64,000 bases of DNA from Borrelia hispanica CRI. Its GTDB lineage: Bacteria; Spirochaetota; Spirochaetia; Borreliales; Borreliaceae. The position numbers and the translations under genes are program-made. A model generated the notes under the pieces. It was not told the DNA's origin, did no database searches, and saw only the letters and a list, made by a program, of their open reading frames with translations. Positions 45,175 through 53,184 of the stretch are shown here, one piece after another (the first letter of the stretch is position 1; each line of letters opens with the position of its first letter). Location: the NCBI RefSeq assembly GCF_000500065.1, contig NZ_AYOU01000121.1, forward strand, positions 248,001 to 312,000. Direction: 5' to 3'.

Positions 45175-46066
45175 TGTTTTCCTCTCTTTGATAAAGGTTT
45201 ATTAAATTTTTAAATACAAATTCTTTCTTTAACTCTTCTGATTCTTGTTGAAGTATTTTAAGGGTGTTTTTCGACCAAATATGTCCTATTACCTTGACAA
45301 TTCCTTTTGTTCTAGCTATTTGTTTTGCTCGCTCAAGTGCTTTAATTACAGATTTTTCATTATCTCTATTATCAAGGAATATATCTCTTTGTTCTACTAA
45401 AATCCCAATGTTTTTACCAGTTTGTACAGATATGCTGTCTTTAGTAGTGAGACTGTCAAAGAAATATTTATTTTTTTCTTTAAGTTTTATTAACATGATT
45501 TTCATAATATTTTCATTTGAGGTAATGAGACTTCCCATATGATTATTCATTATCTTTGCATTTGGATATGCATTGAATGTTGTTTCAATTTTTGTTCGTA
45601 TAGTAATTTCATCATCATTTATATTGATATGAAATTTTTCTATTGAATTTTTATGCTTTGATTGCATTGGGAAATGAATCATTATAATTTTGTTTTTATT
45701 TTGTAGCTTGTTATAAAATTCCATTGATTTTGGTAAAAAGGGAATAATTGAAAAATTAATGTTTAGATTAATTTTTATAAATTCGTCTAACATAAATTCG
45801 TCATATCCAACGTCATCAATTATAAGATAAAATTCTGGTTTTGAATTGTTGAGTTTTAATTTTTGTTTTGTTTTTGTTAAATTTTGTCTTTTAAGTTTTG
45901 CCAATTTATCTTTTAACTTTAAATTAATGTTATTGTTATTGGATTTTAGATATGCAAAACTAGAAAACAATATACTTATTGACGCAAAAGATGTAATTAT
46001 GATAAACAATACTTTAATTTTTAACTTATGTTTTTTAATAAAAACATAAATAGTTTGAATATTCAT
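45143..46066 (-). CDS. Divergent polysaccharide deacetylase-like protein
   Basis: 307 residues with an N-terminal membrane helix (about 18-38) and a periplasmic domain of the divergent polysaccharide deacetylase (YibQ/DUF610) family. Family motifs in order are [36 protein letters not shown] and VIGHIWSKN. The Asp, His and catalytic residues of the NodB-like barrel are kept. The biochemical substrate of the family is not established. It lies 45 bases after rpoS and overlaps tsaD, so it could be transcribed from the rpoS promoter. Confidence 0.8.
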   Translation of the reverse strand: MNIQTIYVFIKKHKLKIKVLFIIITSFASISILFSSFAYLKSNNNNINLKLKDKLAKLKRQNLTKTKQKLKLNNSKPEFYLIIDDVGYDEFMLDEFIKINLNINFSIIPFLPKSMEFYNKLQNKNKIIMIHFPMQSKHKNSIEKFHININDDEITIRTKIETTFNAYPNAKIMNNHMGSLITSNENIMKIMLIKLKEKNKYFFDSLTTKDSISVQTGKNIGILVEQRDIFLDNRDNEKSVIKALERAKQIARTKGIVKVIGHIWSKNTLKILQQESEELKKEFVFKNLINLYQREENNEGTWNRKLM

Positions 46067-46111
46067 TCTCAGAAATTCTTATTATATATAAATATGTGAC
46101 TAAGTCAATAT

Positions 46112-46915
46112 TTATTGATAAAGTTCTTCTCTGAGTTTTTTTAGTACTCTTTTTTCGATCTGTCTTACAGTTTCTGAAGATATTCCAAGTTCCGTAGAAA
46201 TATCTTTTAATGTGCTTTTTTTATCACTATTGTCCAAATTGTATCTTTTCTTGATTATATATCTTTCTTTTTCATTTAGTTTGGTTTCTAGTATGTAGTT
46301 TAGATGCTTTAATGTTGAATTTTGTTCAAGAGTACTCTCAGGATTAAAAGAATTATCTTCATAAAGATTTAGTAGCGTGGAGTTTTCTGAGCCTTCAATC
46401 TTTTTATCAAGAGAATATTCTTTTTCAAGATAAGGAATAATCTTTACATATTGAGCAGTTGTCAAGTTAAATCTTTCCATTATGTCTTCTTTTTTGGGTG
46501 ATTTTTCTTCTTCCATTAGATATTTATTTATTTGAAGTATTAAATTTTCTTTTCTGTATGGCACCTTTACGAGTCTTGTTTTTGTATTTAATGCTCTTTG
46601 AAGAGATTGTTTAATCCAAAATGAAGCATAAGTTGAAAATTTGGTGTTTTTACTTGGATCATATTTTTCTGCAGCTCTAATTAAACCTAAATTTCCTTCT
46701 TGGATTAGATCTTCTATTTTTAATCCTTTGCCCGCATATCTTTTAATTATCTTGAGAACTAAACGTAAGTTGGCATTTATCATTTGGTTTTTTGCTTTTA
46801 GACTTCCTAGTTTTATCTGTTTTGCAAGTTCGATTTCTTCTTCGTGAGTTATAAGTCTATGTTCTCTTACAGATTTTAGATATATATTTAAATCTTCATT
46901 GCTAAATATATTCAC
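46112..46915 (-). CDS. rpoS: Alternative sigma factor RpoS
   Basis: Host-adaptation sigma factor, 267 residues. Region 1.2 begins near residue 5 (LNIYLKSVREHRLITHEEE). Region 2 has LRLVLKIIKRYAGKGLKIEDLIQEGNLGLIRA and YASFWIKQSLQRAL. Region 4 has LKDISTELGISSETVRQIEKRVLKKLRE as helix-turn-helix. Region 1.1 is missing, as in group 2 sigma factors of small size. The start is GTG at 46913-46915 with GGAGAA six bases upstream. A well-formed sigma-54 promoter lies about 60 to 75 bases upstream. Its activator Rrp2 is in the same window. Confidence 0.97.
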   Translation of the reverse strand: MNIFSNEDLNIYLKSVREHRLITHEEEIELAKQIKLGSLKAKNQMINANLRLVLKIIKRYAGKGLKIEDLIQEGNLGLIRAAEKYDPSKNTKFSTYASFWIKQSLQRALNTKTRLVKVPYRKENLILQINKYLMEEEKSPKKEDIMERFNLTTAQYVKIIPYLEKEYSLDKKIEGSENSTLLNLYEDNSFNPESTLEQNSTLKHLNYILETKLNEKERYIIKKRYNLDNSDKKSTLKDISTELGISSETVRQIEKRVLKKLREELYQ

Positions 46916-46974
46916 ACTACTTCTCCCATCTTTTAAATTTTGTGTATCAACATCCTTCTCCCTTTTTGATGTGA

Positions 46975-46990
46975 TGCAAAAATCATGCCA
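46975..46990 (-). promoter_or_regulatory. Sigma-54 (-24/-12) promoter of rpoS
   Basis: On the minus strand TGGCAT (46990-46985), GATTT, TTGCA (46979-46975), which matches the TGGCAY-N5-TTGCW consensus in every defined position. Transcription should begin near 46964, leaving a leader of about 50 bases. It lies in the 111-base gap between flgJ and rpoS, consistent with known Rrp2/RpoN control of rpoS in Borrelia. Confidence 0.9.
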
Positions 46991-47026
46991 ACTTAGAAAA
47001 TAATTGATATTTTTATTAAATATTAA

Positions 47027-47359
47027 TTATTTTCTAAGATTATTTGTTGTTTTAATTTGATTGTAGATTACATCAGCAAGTCTAAAACTTTTGGATTTGG
47101 CTATTTGTTTTGCTCTTTCTGAATAAATCATGTCTTCAAAAATTTCTTCTGTTTGTCCTCCATTAATTAAATTATTTTCTTTATTTAAAGAATTTTTCAT
47201 ACTCTTGAGCATTTGATTTACAAATATTGCTTCAAATTCTAGAGCAGCTTCATAAAGTTTATTGTCATTTTTGTTTTGATTTATTTCCTCTACTTTTTCT
47301 TTTAATATTTTTATTTGATTTTGTGTCTTTATATATTGTGAATTGATTTTATTTATCAT
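47027..47359 (-). CDS. flgJ: Flagellar rod-binding protein FlgJ (N-domain only)
   Basis: 110 residues matching only the rod-capping N-terminal domain of FlgJ: KLYEAALEFEAIFVNQMLKSMK, then GGQTEEIFEDMIYSERAKQIAKS. The C-terminal muramidase domain of enterobacterial FlgJ is absent, as in other spirochaetes, so wall cutting for rod passage must come from another enzyme. It starts two bases after flgI ends and closes the flgF-flgG-flgA-flgI-flgJ cluster. The sigma-54 promoter of rpoS follows directly. Confidence 0.85.
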   Translation of the reverse strand: MINKINSQYIKTQNQIKILKEKVEEINQNKNDNKLYEAALEFEAIFVNQMLKSMKNSLNKENNLINGGQTEEIFEDMIYSERAKQIAKSKSFRLADVIYNQIKTTNNLRK

Positions 47360-47361
47360 AT

Positions 47362-48342
47362 TTATTCCTCTAAAATTAATTCTCCGTATAGTTTATAAAT
47401 TTTATTTGCTCTTTTAATTATTTGTATTAATTCTTTGTTATTAAACTTAGTTGAATTATTTGATATAAATTCATTTAATTTCATCTTTTGTATTTCTATT
47501 TTTATCTTTTTATTTGTTTTGTTACTAAATAAGTCTTCTTCATTTTTTTCAATTGAGAATACGAGGGGTCCTATTTCTGCATTTGTGCTTGCCATAATTA
47601 TTTTATTTTGTTCATTGATTAAAACTTTAGGCATAGTTTCTATTTCTATTTTCTCAATTTTACTTAGTAGTCCAATGTCATCAACTTCAATTTCTATAAT
47701 ATTTCCTGATTTTATATTGTTTTTTATGTTATTTTTTGTTAGATTTTGACTTATTAAATTTATTAGAGAATAATCTTTATTTTTTAAAATTATATTGTAA
47801 GTTGTATAGGTCTGATTCTCATGTATTGTTGCTCCATTTAATATGTACCCTGTACCTTTTGATTTATCATTGATTATTATTGGTCCTGATGCAGTTGCTA
47901 ATAACTTTCCTTGTTTGTCTTTAAATTCTGTTTTTAAAAGTATGCCGTTTGTTAAATCTTTTGAATCTAGCATAGATGCTATGTAAACATTATGATTTGC
48001 ACCTTTAATCATATTTCCATTTATTTTGATTGCTACACTGACTAATGCGATGTTTTTGATTCCTGTTTTGGTTAGATCTATTTCGTTAATACCAATTTTG
48101 TTTAAAATTTGATTTAAAATTTCTTTTTCTTTAATTGAATCTCCTTTATCAGTAAGTCCTGCTACTATTCCAATTCCTGTTAATATTTGTGAATTAGCAG
48201 GTTGTATTTCAGAAATATTTTTTATTTTTGTTTGTTCATTTATTTGTTTGTCAGCATTATTTTGATTAGAAAAATTTTTAATTTGATTTTCTTGTGCAAA
48301 TGAGCTTAAATTTAATATAATTAACATTATCAGTTTTTTCAT
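47362..48342 (-). CDS. flgI: Flagellar P-ring protein FlgI
   Basis: Forms the periplasmic P-ring (P-collar-associated ring) around the flagellar rod, 326 residues. A signal peptide of about 15 residues (MKKLIMLIILNLSSFAQE) is followed by a variable stretch. Family sequence then runs LTGIGIVAGLTDKGDS, VAIKINGNMIKGANHNVYIAS and NAEIGPLVFSIEKNEE. Spirochaetes have periplasmic flagella and lack the outer L-ring, so only the P-ring is expected. It lies 135 bases after flgA, with an imperfect hairpin in the gap. Confidence 0.87.
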   Translation of the reverse strand: MKKLIMLIILNLSSFAQENQIKNFSNQNNADKQINEQTKIKNISEIQPANSQILTGIGIVAGLTDKGDSIKEKEILNQILNKIGINEIDLTKTGIKNIALVSVAIKINGNMIKGANHNVYIASMLDSKDLTNGILLKTEFKDKQGKLLATASGPIIINDKSKGTGYILNGATIHENQTYTTYNIILKNKDYSLINLISQNLTKNNIKNNIKSGNIIEIEVDDIGLLSKIEKIEIETMPKVLINEQNKIIMASTNAEIGPLVFSIEKNEEDLFSNKTNKKIKIEIQKMKLNEFISNNSTKFNNKELIQIIKRANKIYKLYGELILEE

Positions 48343-48438
48343 GATTTTGTTCCTTTGTATGGCAATATAGTTTACCTTTATTTTAATATTATTTCAATTG
48401 TTTAATCTTAGGTGTTTTATTTGGTTTTCTTTGTTTAT

Positions 48439-48477
48439 ATAAAGTGAAATGAAAATGATACTTTTTATATAAGTATA
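48439..48477 (-). repeat. Imperfect hairpin between flgA and flgI
   Basis: Directly after the flgA stop on the minus strand TTATATAAAAAGT is followed 14 bases later by ACTTTATATAA, giving an 11-base stem with a two-base bulge. It could cause partial termination or protect the transcript end between flgA and flgI. All-A/T stem, so only tentative. Confidence 0.35.
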
Positions 48478-49116
48478 TTATTGTTGCTTTTGTATTTGAT
48501 TTAGCTTAATTTCTTCATTTTTCATTATATTTTGTAAAACAATATATTTATTTTGATTTAATGAATTTAAACTTAAGGTTTCGTTGTTGCTTGTTGTGTT
48601 TATTTGGTATTTAAAGTAAACATTATGTTCGTTTAAATTTTGTCCCGTCTTTAAAGTTGTTTTTGCAAATACAATTGGTTCTATGATGTCTATGTACATA
48701 TTTATTTTGTTATATTTTTTATAGTCTTCAAATTGTTTTGCATAGTAAATTATGATTTTTTGTATAGGTATATTTTTATATGTTGTTTGGTTTGTTATTT
48801 TAAATTTTATATTGATTGCTGATTGATTGTGGATATTGATTTCTGATTCATCAAAACTGAATTGTAATATGTAGATATTTTTATTTTTAAGAGTTTTAGT
48901 GATATGACTAATCATAGAATATATTATTTGTTTTTTTTTGAAATGTGGACTTACATAAATTTGTGATAAATTATTTCCATTGCATATTTTTGAATATTCC
49001 CTTGAAAAAAAATATACTTTGCTGGGAGACATTTTAAAGCAGGTATCATAAGCTTTTATATATAATAAATTTATTGTGAGTAAGTAAAATATAAACTTAC
49101 TTTTGAGTGTCGTCAC
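48478..49116 (-). CDS. flgA: FlgA-like P-ring assembly chaperone
   Basis: 212 residues with a short N-terminal signal peptide and a C-terminal SAF-type domain recognisable in EPIVFAKTTLKTGQNLNEHNV and YIVLQNIMKNEEIKLNQIQ. FlgA binds FlgI in the periplasm before ring assembly; the position between flgG and flgI supports it. The first 110 residues are poorly conserved. Start is GTG at 49116, overlapping the flgG stop by four bases (GTGA), so it is coupled to flgG. Confidence 0.75.
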   Translation of the reverse strand: MTTLKSKFIFYLLTINLLYIKAYDTCFKMSPSKVYFFSREYSKICNGNNLSQIYVSPHFKKKQIIYSMISHITKTLKNKNIYILQFSFDESEINIHNQSAINIKFKITNQTTYKNIPIQKIIIYYAKQFEDYKKYNKINMYIDIIEPIVFAKTTLKTGQNLNEHNVYFKYQINTTSNNETLSLNSLNQNKYIVLQNIMKNEEIKLNQIQKQQ

Positions 49117-49910
49117 TGTCTCTTTAAGTTGTTAGCGATTCCTAGCATATTGTCTGAAGTATGGATTGCTTTTGAGTTTATTTCATAAGCCCTTTGTGCA
49201 ACTATCATTGTTACCATCTCTTCTGCGATTGCTACATTTGACATTTCAAGCATTCCTTGTTTAAGTTTACCCATTCCATTGCTTCCTGGAATTCCGGATA
49301 TTTCCTCTCCCGATCCTATTGTTTCTTTGAATATGTTGTTACCAATTGCATTGAGTCCTGAAGGATTTACAAATCTTGTGATTTCTATTTGTCCAAGCTC
49401 AATTGGTTCAAGACCTTCGTTAACTTTTACAGATATGATTCCTTCTTGAGAGATTGCAATAGAGTTTTTGATGTATTCTTCAGGAAATGATATTTCTGGT
49501 AACAATATGTATCCTTGGCTTGTTACTAAATTTCCATTTGCATCTATTTTAAATGAACCATCTCTGGTATATCCATAAGTGCCATCTGATAAGAGAACCT
49601 TATAAAATCCATCACCTTCAATTGCGACATCAGTATTTAAATTGGTAACTTGTAGATTGCCTTGTTCAAATAATCTGTGTGTTGCTGATACTTTTGTTCC
49701 ATGTCCAACTTGATTTCCCAGAGGGGTTACTGTGTCTTCAGTTGCAGGTGTTCCTGCTCTTCTTTGTGTTTGGTATATTAAATCTTCAAATTCAGCTCTT
49801 ATTTTTTTAAATCCGATAGTGTTTACGTTTGAGAGATTATTAGCAATTGTGTCTACATTATATTGTTGTGCTTTCATTCCGCTAGCTGATGTCCAGAGTG
49901 CTCTCATCAT
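49113..49910 (-). CDS. flgG: Flagellar distal rod protein FlgG
   Basis: 265 residues. The N-terminal rod/hook motif is MMRALWTSASGMKAQQYNVDTI, continuing with NNLSNVNTIGFKK. The C-terminal motif is GMLEMSNVAIAEEMVTMIVA, then QRAYEINSK. QTQRRAGTPATEDTVTPLG is the FlgG-specific insertion. Length equals typical FlgG (about 260). The ATG follows AAGGAGT. It starts 12 bases after flgF and shares its transcript. Rod proteins are exported by the flagellar type III system without a signal peptide. Confidence 0.95.
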   Translation of the reverse strand: MMRALWTSASGMKAQQYNVDTIANNLSNVNTIGFKKIRAEFEDLIYQTQRRAGTPATEDTVTPLGNQVGHGTKVSATHRLFEQGNLQVTNLNTDVAIEGDGFYKVLLSDGTYGYTRDGSFKIDANGNLVTSQGYILLPEISFPEEYIKNSIAISQEGIISVKVNEGLEPIELGQIEITRFVNPSGLNAIGNNIFKETIGSGEEISGIPGSNGMGKLKQGMLEMSNVAIAEEMVTMIVAQRAYEINSKAIHTSDNMLGIANNLKRQ

Positions 49911-49922
49911 ATATTTACTCCT

Positions 49923-50771
49923 TTAGAACTTTCCAATTTCGTTGATTAATTTGCCAAGAAGTGCATCTTCAGTTTGTATTGTTTTTTGATTTGCTTCATA
50001 AACTCTGTTAACCGTAATCATTGAAACCATTTCATTAATTGCATTTACATTTGAACATTCTAAAACCCCTGATTCAATTTTAGGTCTTAAATTTATAGGA
50101 ATATTTTTAGCTTTTCCAGATATTTCTGTGCTATACCATAGTGAACTTCCTTGTTTTTTTAAAAATCTTGTTTTTTCAAAATTGACAATTTTTAAATTGT
50201 CTAGTAGTTCATAATTTTCCCATGAATTTTCACTTTCACTTACAAGCCTTTTGGGATTGCTTTCGAATGTTGCATTGTGAAATATCTGCCCTTGGTCTGT
50301 TATTTTGAAATTATTATCTTTTATGTGTATGTGTCCTTTTTCTCCAATAACAGGGTATCCATCTTTTGTAATAAGTATGCCTTCTCGTCCAAGTGTAAAA
50401 GAGCCATTTCTTGTATATCTTTCTCCTTCAGGTGTTTGTACAACAAAAAAGCCTTCTTCGGTTAATGCTAAGTCAAGAGGATTGCCAGTTATCTTTAGTG
50501 GTCCTTGTTCAAAGGATGTGTATATTTCGTTTTCTTCAACTCCTGTTCCAAGCTTTCCAACAATAGGTGCTGTTTCTAGATATCCTTTAGGAAATTTATA
50601 AAGGCCATCATCATTAGTCCGTCTAATTAGCATTTCAGGAAAAGCTTTTTGAACAGATAAATCTTTTTTATATCCTGTAAGGTCAATATTTGCTAAGTTG
50701 TTGGCTATAACTTCTAATCTATGTCTTTGTGCTATCATTCCACTAGCAGCTGTATAAATTCCTCTTACCAT
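49923..50771 (-). CDS. flgF: Flagellar proximal rod protein FlgF/FlhO
   Basis: 282 residues of the FlgF/FlhO group. The N-terminus is MVRGIYTAASGMIAQRHRLE, then VIANNLANIDLTGYKKD. The C-terminus is SGVLECSNVNAINEMVSMIT, then VNRVYEANQKTIQTED. The name flhO is used for Borrelia and B. subtilis counterparts. It is the first gene of the rod/P-ring cluster and has a very good sigma-70 promoter upstream, in keeping with the known sigma-70 control of Borrelia flagellar genes. ATG with AAGGA upstream. Confidence 0.93.
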   Translation of the reverse strand: MVRGIYTAASGMIAQRHRLEVIANNLANIDLTGYKKDLSVQKAFPEMLIRRTNDDGLYKFPKGYLETAPIVGKLGTGVEENEIYTSFEQGPLKITGNPLDLALTEEGFFVVQTPEGERYTRNGSFTLGREGILITKDGYPVIGEKGHIHIKDNNFKITDQGQIFHNATFESNPKRLVSESENSWENYELLDNLKIVNFEKTRFLKKQGSSLWYSTEISGKAKNIPINLRPKIESGVLECSNVNAINEMVSMITVNRVYEANQKTIQTEDALLGKLINEIGKF

Positions 50772-50797
50772 ATAAATCCTTATTACTTCTTTTTATA

Positions 50798-50825
50798 ATT
50801 ATAAATATGTTATCATAAAAGTCAA
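50798..50825 (-). promoter_or_regulatory. Sigma-70 promoter of the flgF operon
   Basis: On the minus strand TTGACT (50825-50820), a 16-base spacer and perfect TATAAT (50803-50798), ending 27 bases before the flgF ATG. This suggests housekeeping expression of the rod/P-ring genes rather than a dedicated flagellar sigma factor. Confidence 0.8.
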
Positions 50826-50870
50826 TATTTTTAATTTCAAGAATATTTTCTTTTATGATATCTGTTTGTT

Positions 50871-50895
50871 TTTATTTGGGTATGACCCAAATAAA
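50871..50895. repeat. Perfect 10-bp inverted repeat in the flgF/DUF2147 gap
   Basis: TTTATTTGGG (50871-50880) and CCCAAATAAA (50886-50895) flank TATGA. It stands 46 bases upstream of the flgF -35 element and 14 bases upstream of the -35 of the divergent promoter. No T-run follows on either strand, so it looks more like an operator than a terminator. Confidence 0.6.
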
Positions 50896-50908
50896 TTGAA
50901 ATATTAAT

Positions 50909-50937
50909 TTGTTGTTAAATGATTGAGTTTGTATAAT
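50909..50937 (+). promoter_or_regulatory. Upstream promoter P1 of the DUF2147 gene
   Basis: TTGTTG at 50909-50914, a 17-base spacer and TATAAT at 50932-50937. The predicted start is near 50944, giving a leader of about 100 bases on the DUF2147 transcript. Confidence 0.55.
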
Positions 50938-50950
50938 TATGTATATAAGG

Positions 50951-50985
50951 TATCTTTTGCAAAAGATATAAAATAAATGTATAAT
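50951..50985 (+). promoter_or_regulatory. Palindrome fused to promoter P2 of the DUF2147 gene
   Basis: TATCTTTTGCAAAAGATA (50951-50968) is a perfect 18-bp palindrome. Its centre supplies TTGCAA (50957-50962), which has a 17-base spacer to TATAAT (50980-50985). The dyad therefore covers a possible -35 element and also the first bases of the transcript from P1. This is the geometry of a repressor site. Confidence 0.5.
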
Positions 50986-51042
50986 TCTTTTTTATTATGA
51001 GGTGTTTAAAGTATTTTTTTGATGTTAATTTTAGGAGTTTGT

Positions 51043-51573
51043 ATGAGTAGAAATATATTAAAAATTGTTTTTTTATTCTGGTTTGTGTTTTTTTTATTTG
51101 CAGAATCTGAGAATAAAGAAAAGGATGGTAGTGAGGTTTTGGGATATTGGGTTGGCTATGATGATAAGACCAATGTTAAAAATTCTGTGATTTATGTTTA
51201 TAAGTATAATGATAAGGTTTATGGTAGGATTTTAAATGTAATTAAAGATGGCAAAATACATGATATTAATAACCCTTCTGGGTATAAGGTTGTAGGTTTT
51301 GAACATTTAAGTACTGAAGGACTTGATTTTATGTGGGGTCTTCAGTATTTTAAATCTTCTGAAAAATGGGATAAGGGTAAAATTATTGATCCTAATAATG
51401 GCAAAATTTATAGTTCTGAGATGAGAGTAGATCCAAAAACTGGAAATCTTATTACTAAGGGTAAAGTGTGGATTTTTGGTAGAAGTAAAGTTTGGACACG
51501 AGCTAAAGAAGATGAAATTCCTAATTTGGATGTAGATGGGATAGTGCCAAATCCTCCTGTTGTAGAAGAATAA
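51043..51573 (+). CDS. DUF2147-family exported protein
   Basis: About 176 residues with a signal peptide (MSRNILKIVFLFWFVFFLFA) and a beta-rich DUF2147 domain beginning GYWVGYDDKTNVKNSVIYVY. The domain continues NPSGYKVVGFEHLSTEGLDF and SEMRVDPKTGNLITKGKVWIF. The family is lipocalin-like in other bacteria but its ligand is unknown. There is no lipobox cysteine. The open frame starts at 51019, but ATG 51043 has an AGGAG site five bases upstream and leaves a normal signal peptide. apt follows by 25 bases. Two candidate promoters and two palindromes lie upstream. Confidence 0.8.
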   Translation: MSRNILKIVFLFWFVFFLFAESENKEKDGSEVLGYWVGYDDKTNVKNSVIYVYKYNDKVYGRILNVIKDGKIHDINNPSGYKVVGFEHLSTEGLDFMWGLQYFKSSEKWDKGKIIDPNNGKIYSSEMRVDPKTGNLITKGKVWIFGRSKVWTRAKEDEIPNLDVDGIVPNPPVVEE

Positions 51574-51598
51574 ATATTTGATATTAATGGAAAATTTG

Positions 51599-52129
51599 AT
51601 GATAGATAAAATGGGATATTATGATAAATTTATCATGAAAGTGCCTAACTTTCCAAAAGAGGGTATACTTTTTTATGATATTACAAATGTTTTGCTTCAA
51701 ACAGAAGCTTATAAGTCTTTAATGGAAGATGCACATGCCTTTTATTCGTCAAAAAAAATTGATTGCATTGCTGCTATTGAATCAAGAGGGTATTTAATAG
51801 GTGCTCCTTTGGCTTTAAAGATGAATTTGCCTCTTTTGTTGATTCGTAAAGGAGGGAAGCTTCCACGTCAAGTCTTACGAGAGGAGTATGAACTTGAGTA
51901 TGGATTTGGCAGTATTGAAATACATAAGGATGATGTTAAACAACACACAAATATTTTGTTGGTTGATGATATTTTAGCTACTGGAGGTACTCTAAGAGCA
52001 GCTGCTGGATTGCTTGAGAGAGCGGGTGGAGTGATATCGGATATATTTTGTTTTATTGAGCTTGTATCAATAAGAGGGAGAGATATTTTGGGAGAGTATA
52101 ATGTAAATTCTCTTGTTAGATATCCCTAG
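51599..52129 (+). CDS. apt: Adenine phosphoribosyltransferase
   Basis: Salvages adenine with PRPP to AMP; Borrelia cannot make purines, so it is needed. 176 residues. The substrate region is KVPNFPKEGILFYDIT and AIESRGYLIGAPLALK. The PRPP motif is LLVDDILATGGTLRAA. The frame is open to 51578, but ATG 51599 (MIDKMGYYDKF) aligns with the B. burgdorferi start as I remember it and has GGA seven bases before it. It probably shares a transcript with the DUF2147 gene. Confidence 0.95.
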   Translation: MIDKMGYYDKFIMKVPNFPKEGILFYDITNVLLQTEAYKSLMEDAHAFYSSKKIDCIAAIESRGYLIGAPLALKMNLPLLLIRKGGKLPRQVLREEYELEYGFGSIEIHKDDVKQHTNILLVDDILATGGTLRAAAGLLERAGGVISDIFCFIELVSIRGRDILGEYNVNSLVRYP

Positions 52130-52207
52130 CAATTTATTTAATAAATAATTTGTATTATTCATGAAATAAATATGAAGTATTAATGAATATGATTTAAATT
52201 TAAATAA

Positions 52208-52236
52208 TTGACTTTAAATTTAATTAAAATTATAAT
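52208..52236 (+). promoter_or_regulatory. Promoter of rplU-prp-rpmA-obg
   Basis: TTGACT at 52208-52213, a 17-base spacer and perfect TATAAT at 52231-52236, 30 bases before the rplU start. One of the best matches in the window, fitting a ribosomal-protein operon. Confidence 0.8.
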
Positions 52237-52265
52237 GTTTAGCTGAATATTGAGAGGTGATTGTA

Positions 52266-52577
52266 ATGTATGCGTTAGTAGAGATAAAAGGTAAACAATA
52301 CAAAGCTGTGAAGGGAGAAATGTTAAGAGTAGATAGAATTGTAGCAAATAGTGGTGATAAATTGGACTTCAATAGTGTAATGCTTGTAAAGAAAGATGAA
52401 GATGTAAAAATAGGCAAGCCTTATGTTTTAGGTTCTTGTGTAAAATGTACTTATTTAGAAGATAAGAAAGATAAAAAAGTTGTTTCTTATAGATATAGAA
52501 GAAGAAAGGAAAGCGAACGAAAGGTTGGGCATCGTCAATCTTATTCTTATATTTTAGTTGATGATATAATTTGTTAA
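52266..52577 (+). CDS. rplU: Ribosomal protein L21
   Basis: 50S subunit protein, 103 residues, binding 23S r[20 protein letters not shown] opens the family and [20 protein letters not shown] is the basic RNA-binding loop with the conserved RR...GHRQ. The start is ATG at 52266, eight bases after GAGAGG; the longer frame from GTG 52257 overlaps that site and is unlikely. First gene of rplU-prp-rpmA-obg. Confidence 0.97.
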   Translation: MYALVEIKGKQYKAVKGEMLRVDRIVANSGDKLDFNSVMLVKKDEDVKIGKPYVLGSCVKCTYLEDKKDKKVVSYRYRRRKESERKVGHRQSYSYILVDDIIC

Positions 52578-52580
52578 TTA

Positions 52581-52913
52581 GTGATTAATGTTTTGATAAG
52601 AACCCATAATGATATAATTATTTATATTTTAGCTAATGGACATGCTAGGAGTAATGGTTATATTAATATAGTTTGTTCCTCTTTTTCTTTTATTTTAAGA
52701 ACTTTTTTGAGTATTCTTGATTATGAGAGAGAGGATTTTGCTGTGGATCATTCTTTAAAAGGTTATTTAGAATTTCGAGCTTCTTTTGAAGCTTTGAATA
52801 AGGAGAGTCTTTTTTATCATAGTAAATTTTTGATACACGGTATAAAGGATTTGTGTTTTGAATATCCTTATGATATTAAATTAATTTTGGAGGAAATTAG
52901 TGGCAACAAGTAA
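52581..52913 (+). CDS. prp: Ribosomal-processing cysteine protease Prp-like (DUF464)
   Basis: 110 residues, between rplU and rpmA as in Firmicutes. The catalytic pair H21 in ILANGHARS and C32 in INIVCSSFS is in place, with the spacing seen in Prp. In Firmicutes Prp removes an N-terminal leader from L27. Here the downstream L27 has no leader, so its substrate is unclear. The C-terminus [14 protein letters not shown] and on is family-like. Start GTG at 52581, four bases after the rplU stop, without an obvious ribosome site. Its end overlaps rpmA by 14 bases. Confidence 0.83.
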   Translation: MINVLIRTHNDIIIYILANGHARSNGYINIVCSSFSFILRTFLSILDYEREDFAVDHSLKGYLEFRASFEALNKESLFYHSKFLIHGIKDLCFEYPYDIKLILEEISGNK

Positions 52914-53145
52914 AAGTGGTGGTAGTTCTAAGAATGGAAGAGATTCTATATCTAAAAGGCTTGGCGTTAAGAGAAGTGGTGGACAATTTGTAAGAGCGGG
53001 GGAAATAATTATAAGGCAAAGAGGTACAAAATTTCATAAAGGTAAGAATTCTGGGATTGGTAGAGATCATACAATATTTGCTTTAAAGGATGGTATAGTA
53101 GAATTTAAAACTTCTAAAGGTCGAAAATATATAAATATTATTTAA
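52900..53145 (+). CDS. rpmA: Ribosomal protein L27, no leader sequence
   Basis: 50S protein whose N-terminus reaches the peptidyl transferase centre, 81 residues. It begins (M)[15 protein letters not shown], so the functional N-terminus is exposed without processing. [20 protein letters not shown] is the conserved core. The start is GTG at 52900 with GGAGGAA just upstream. An in-frame stop lies at 52882 with no start codon between, so no Firmicutes-type leader can be encoded. The 5' end overlaps prp by 14 bases. Confidence 0.97.
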   Translation: MATSKSGGSSKNGRDSISKRLGVKRSGGQFVRAGEIIIRQRGTKFHKGKNSGIGRDHTIFALKDGIVEFKTSKGRKYINII

Positions 53146-53184
53146 TATCATTACTTATTTAATTTTATTACAATTGAGGTTGAT

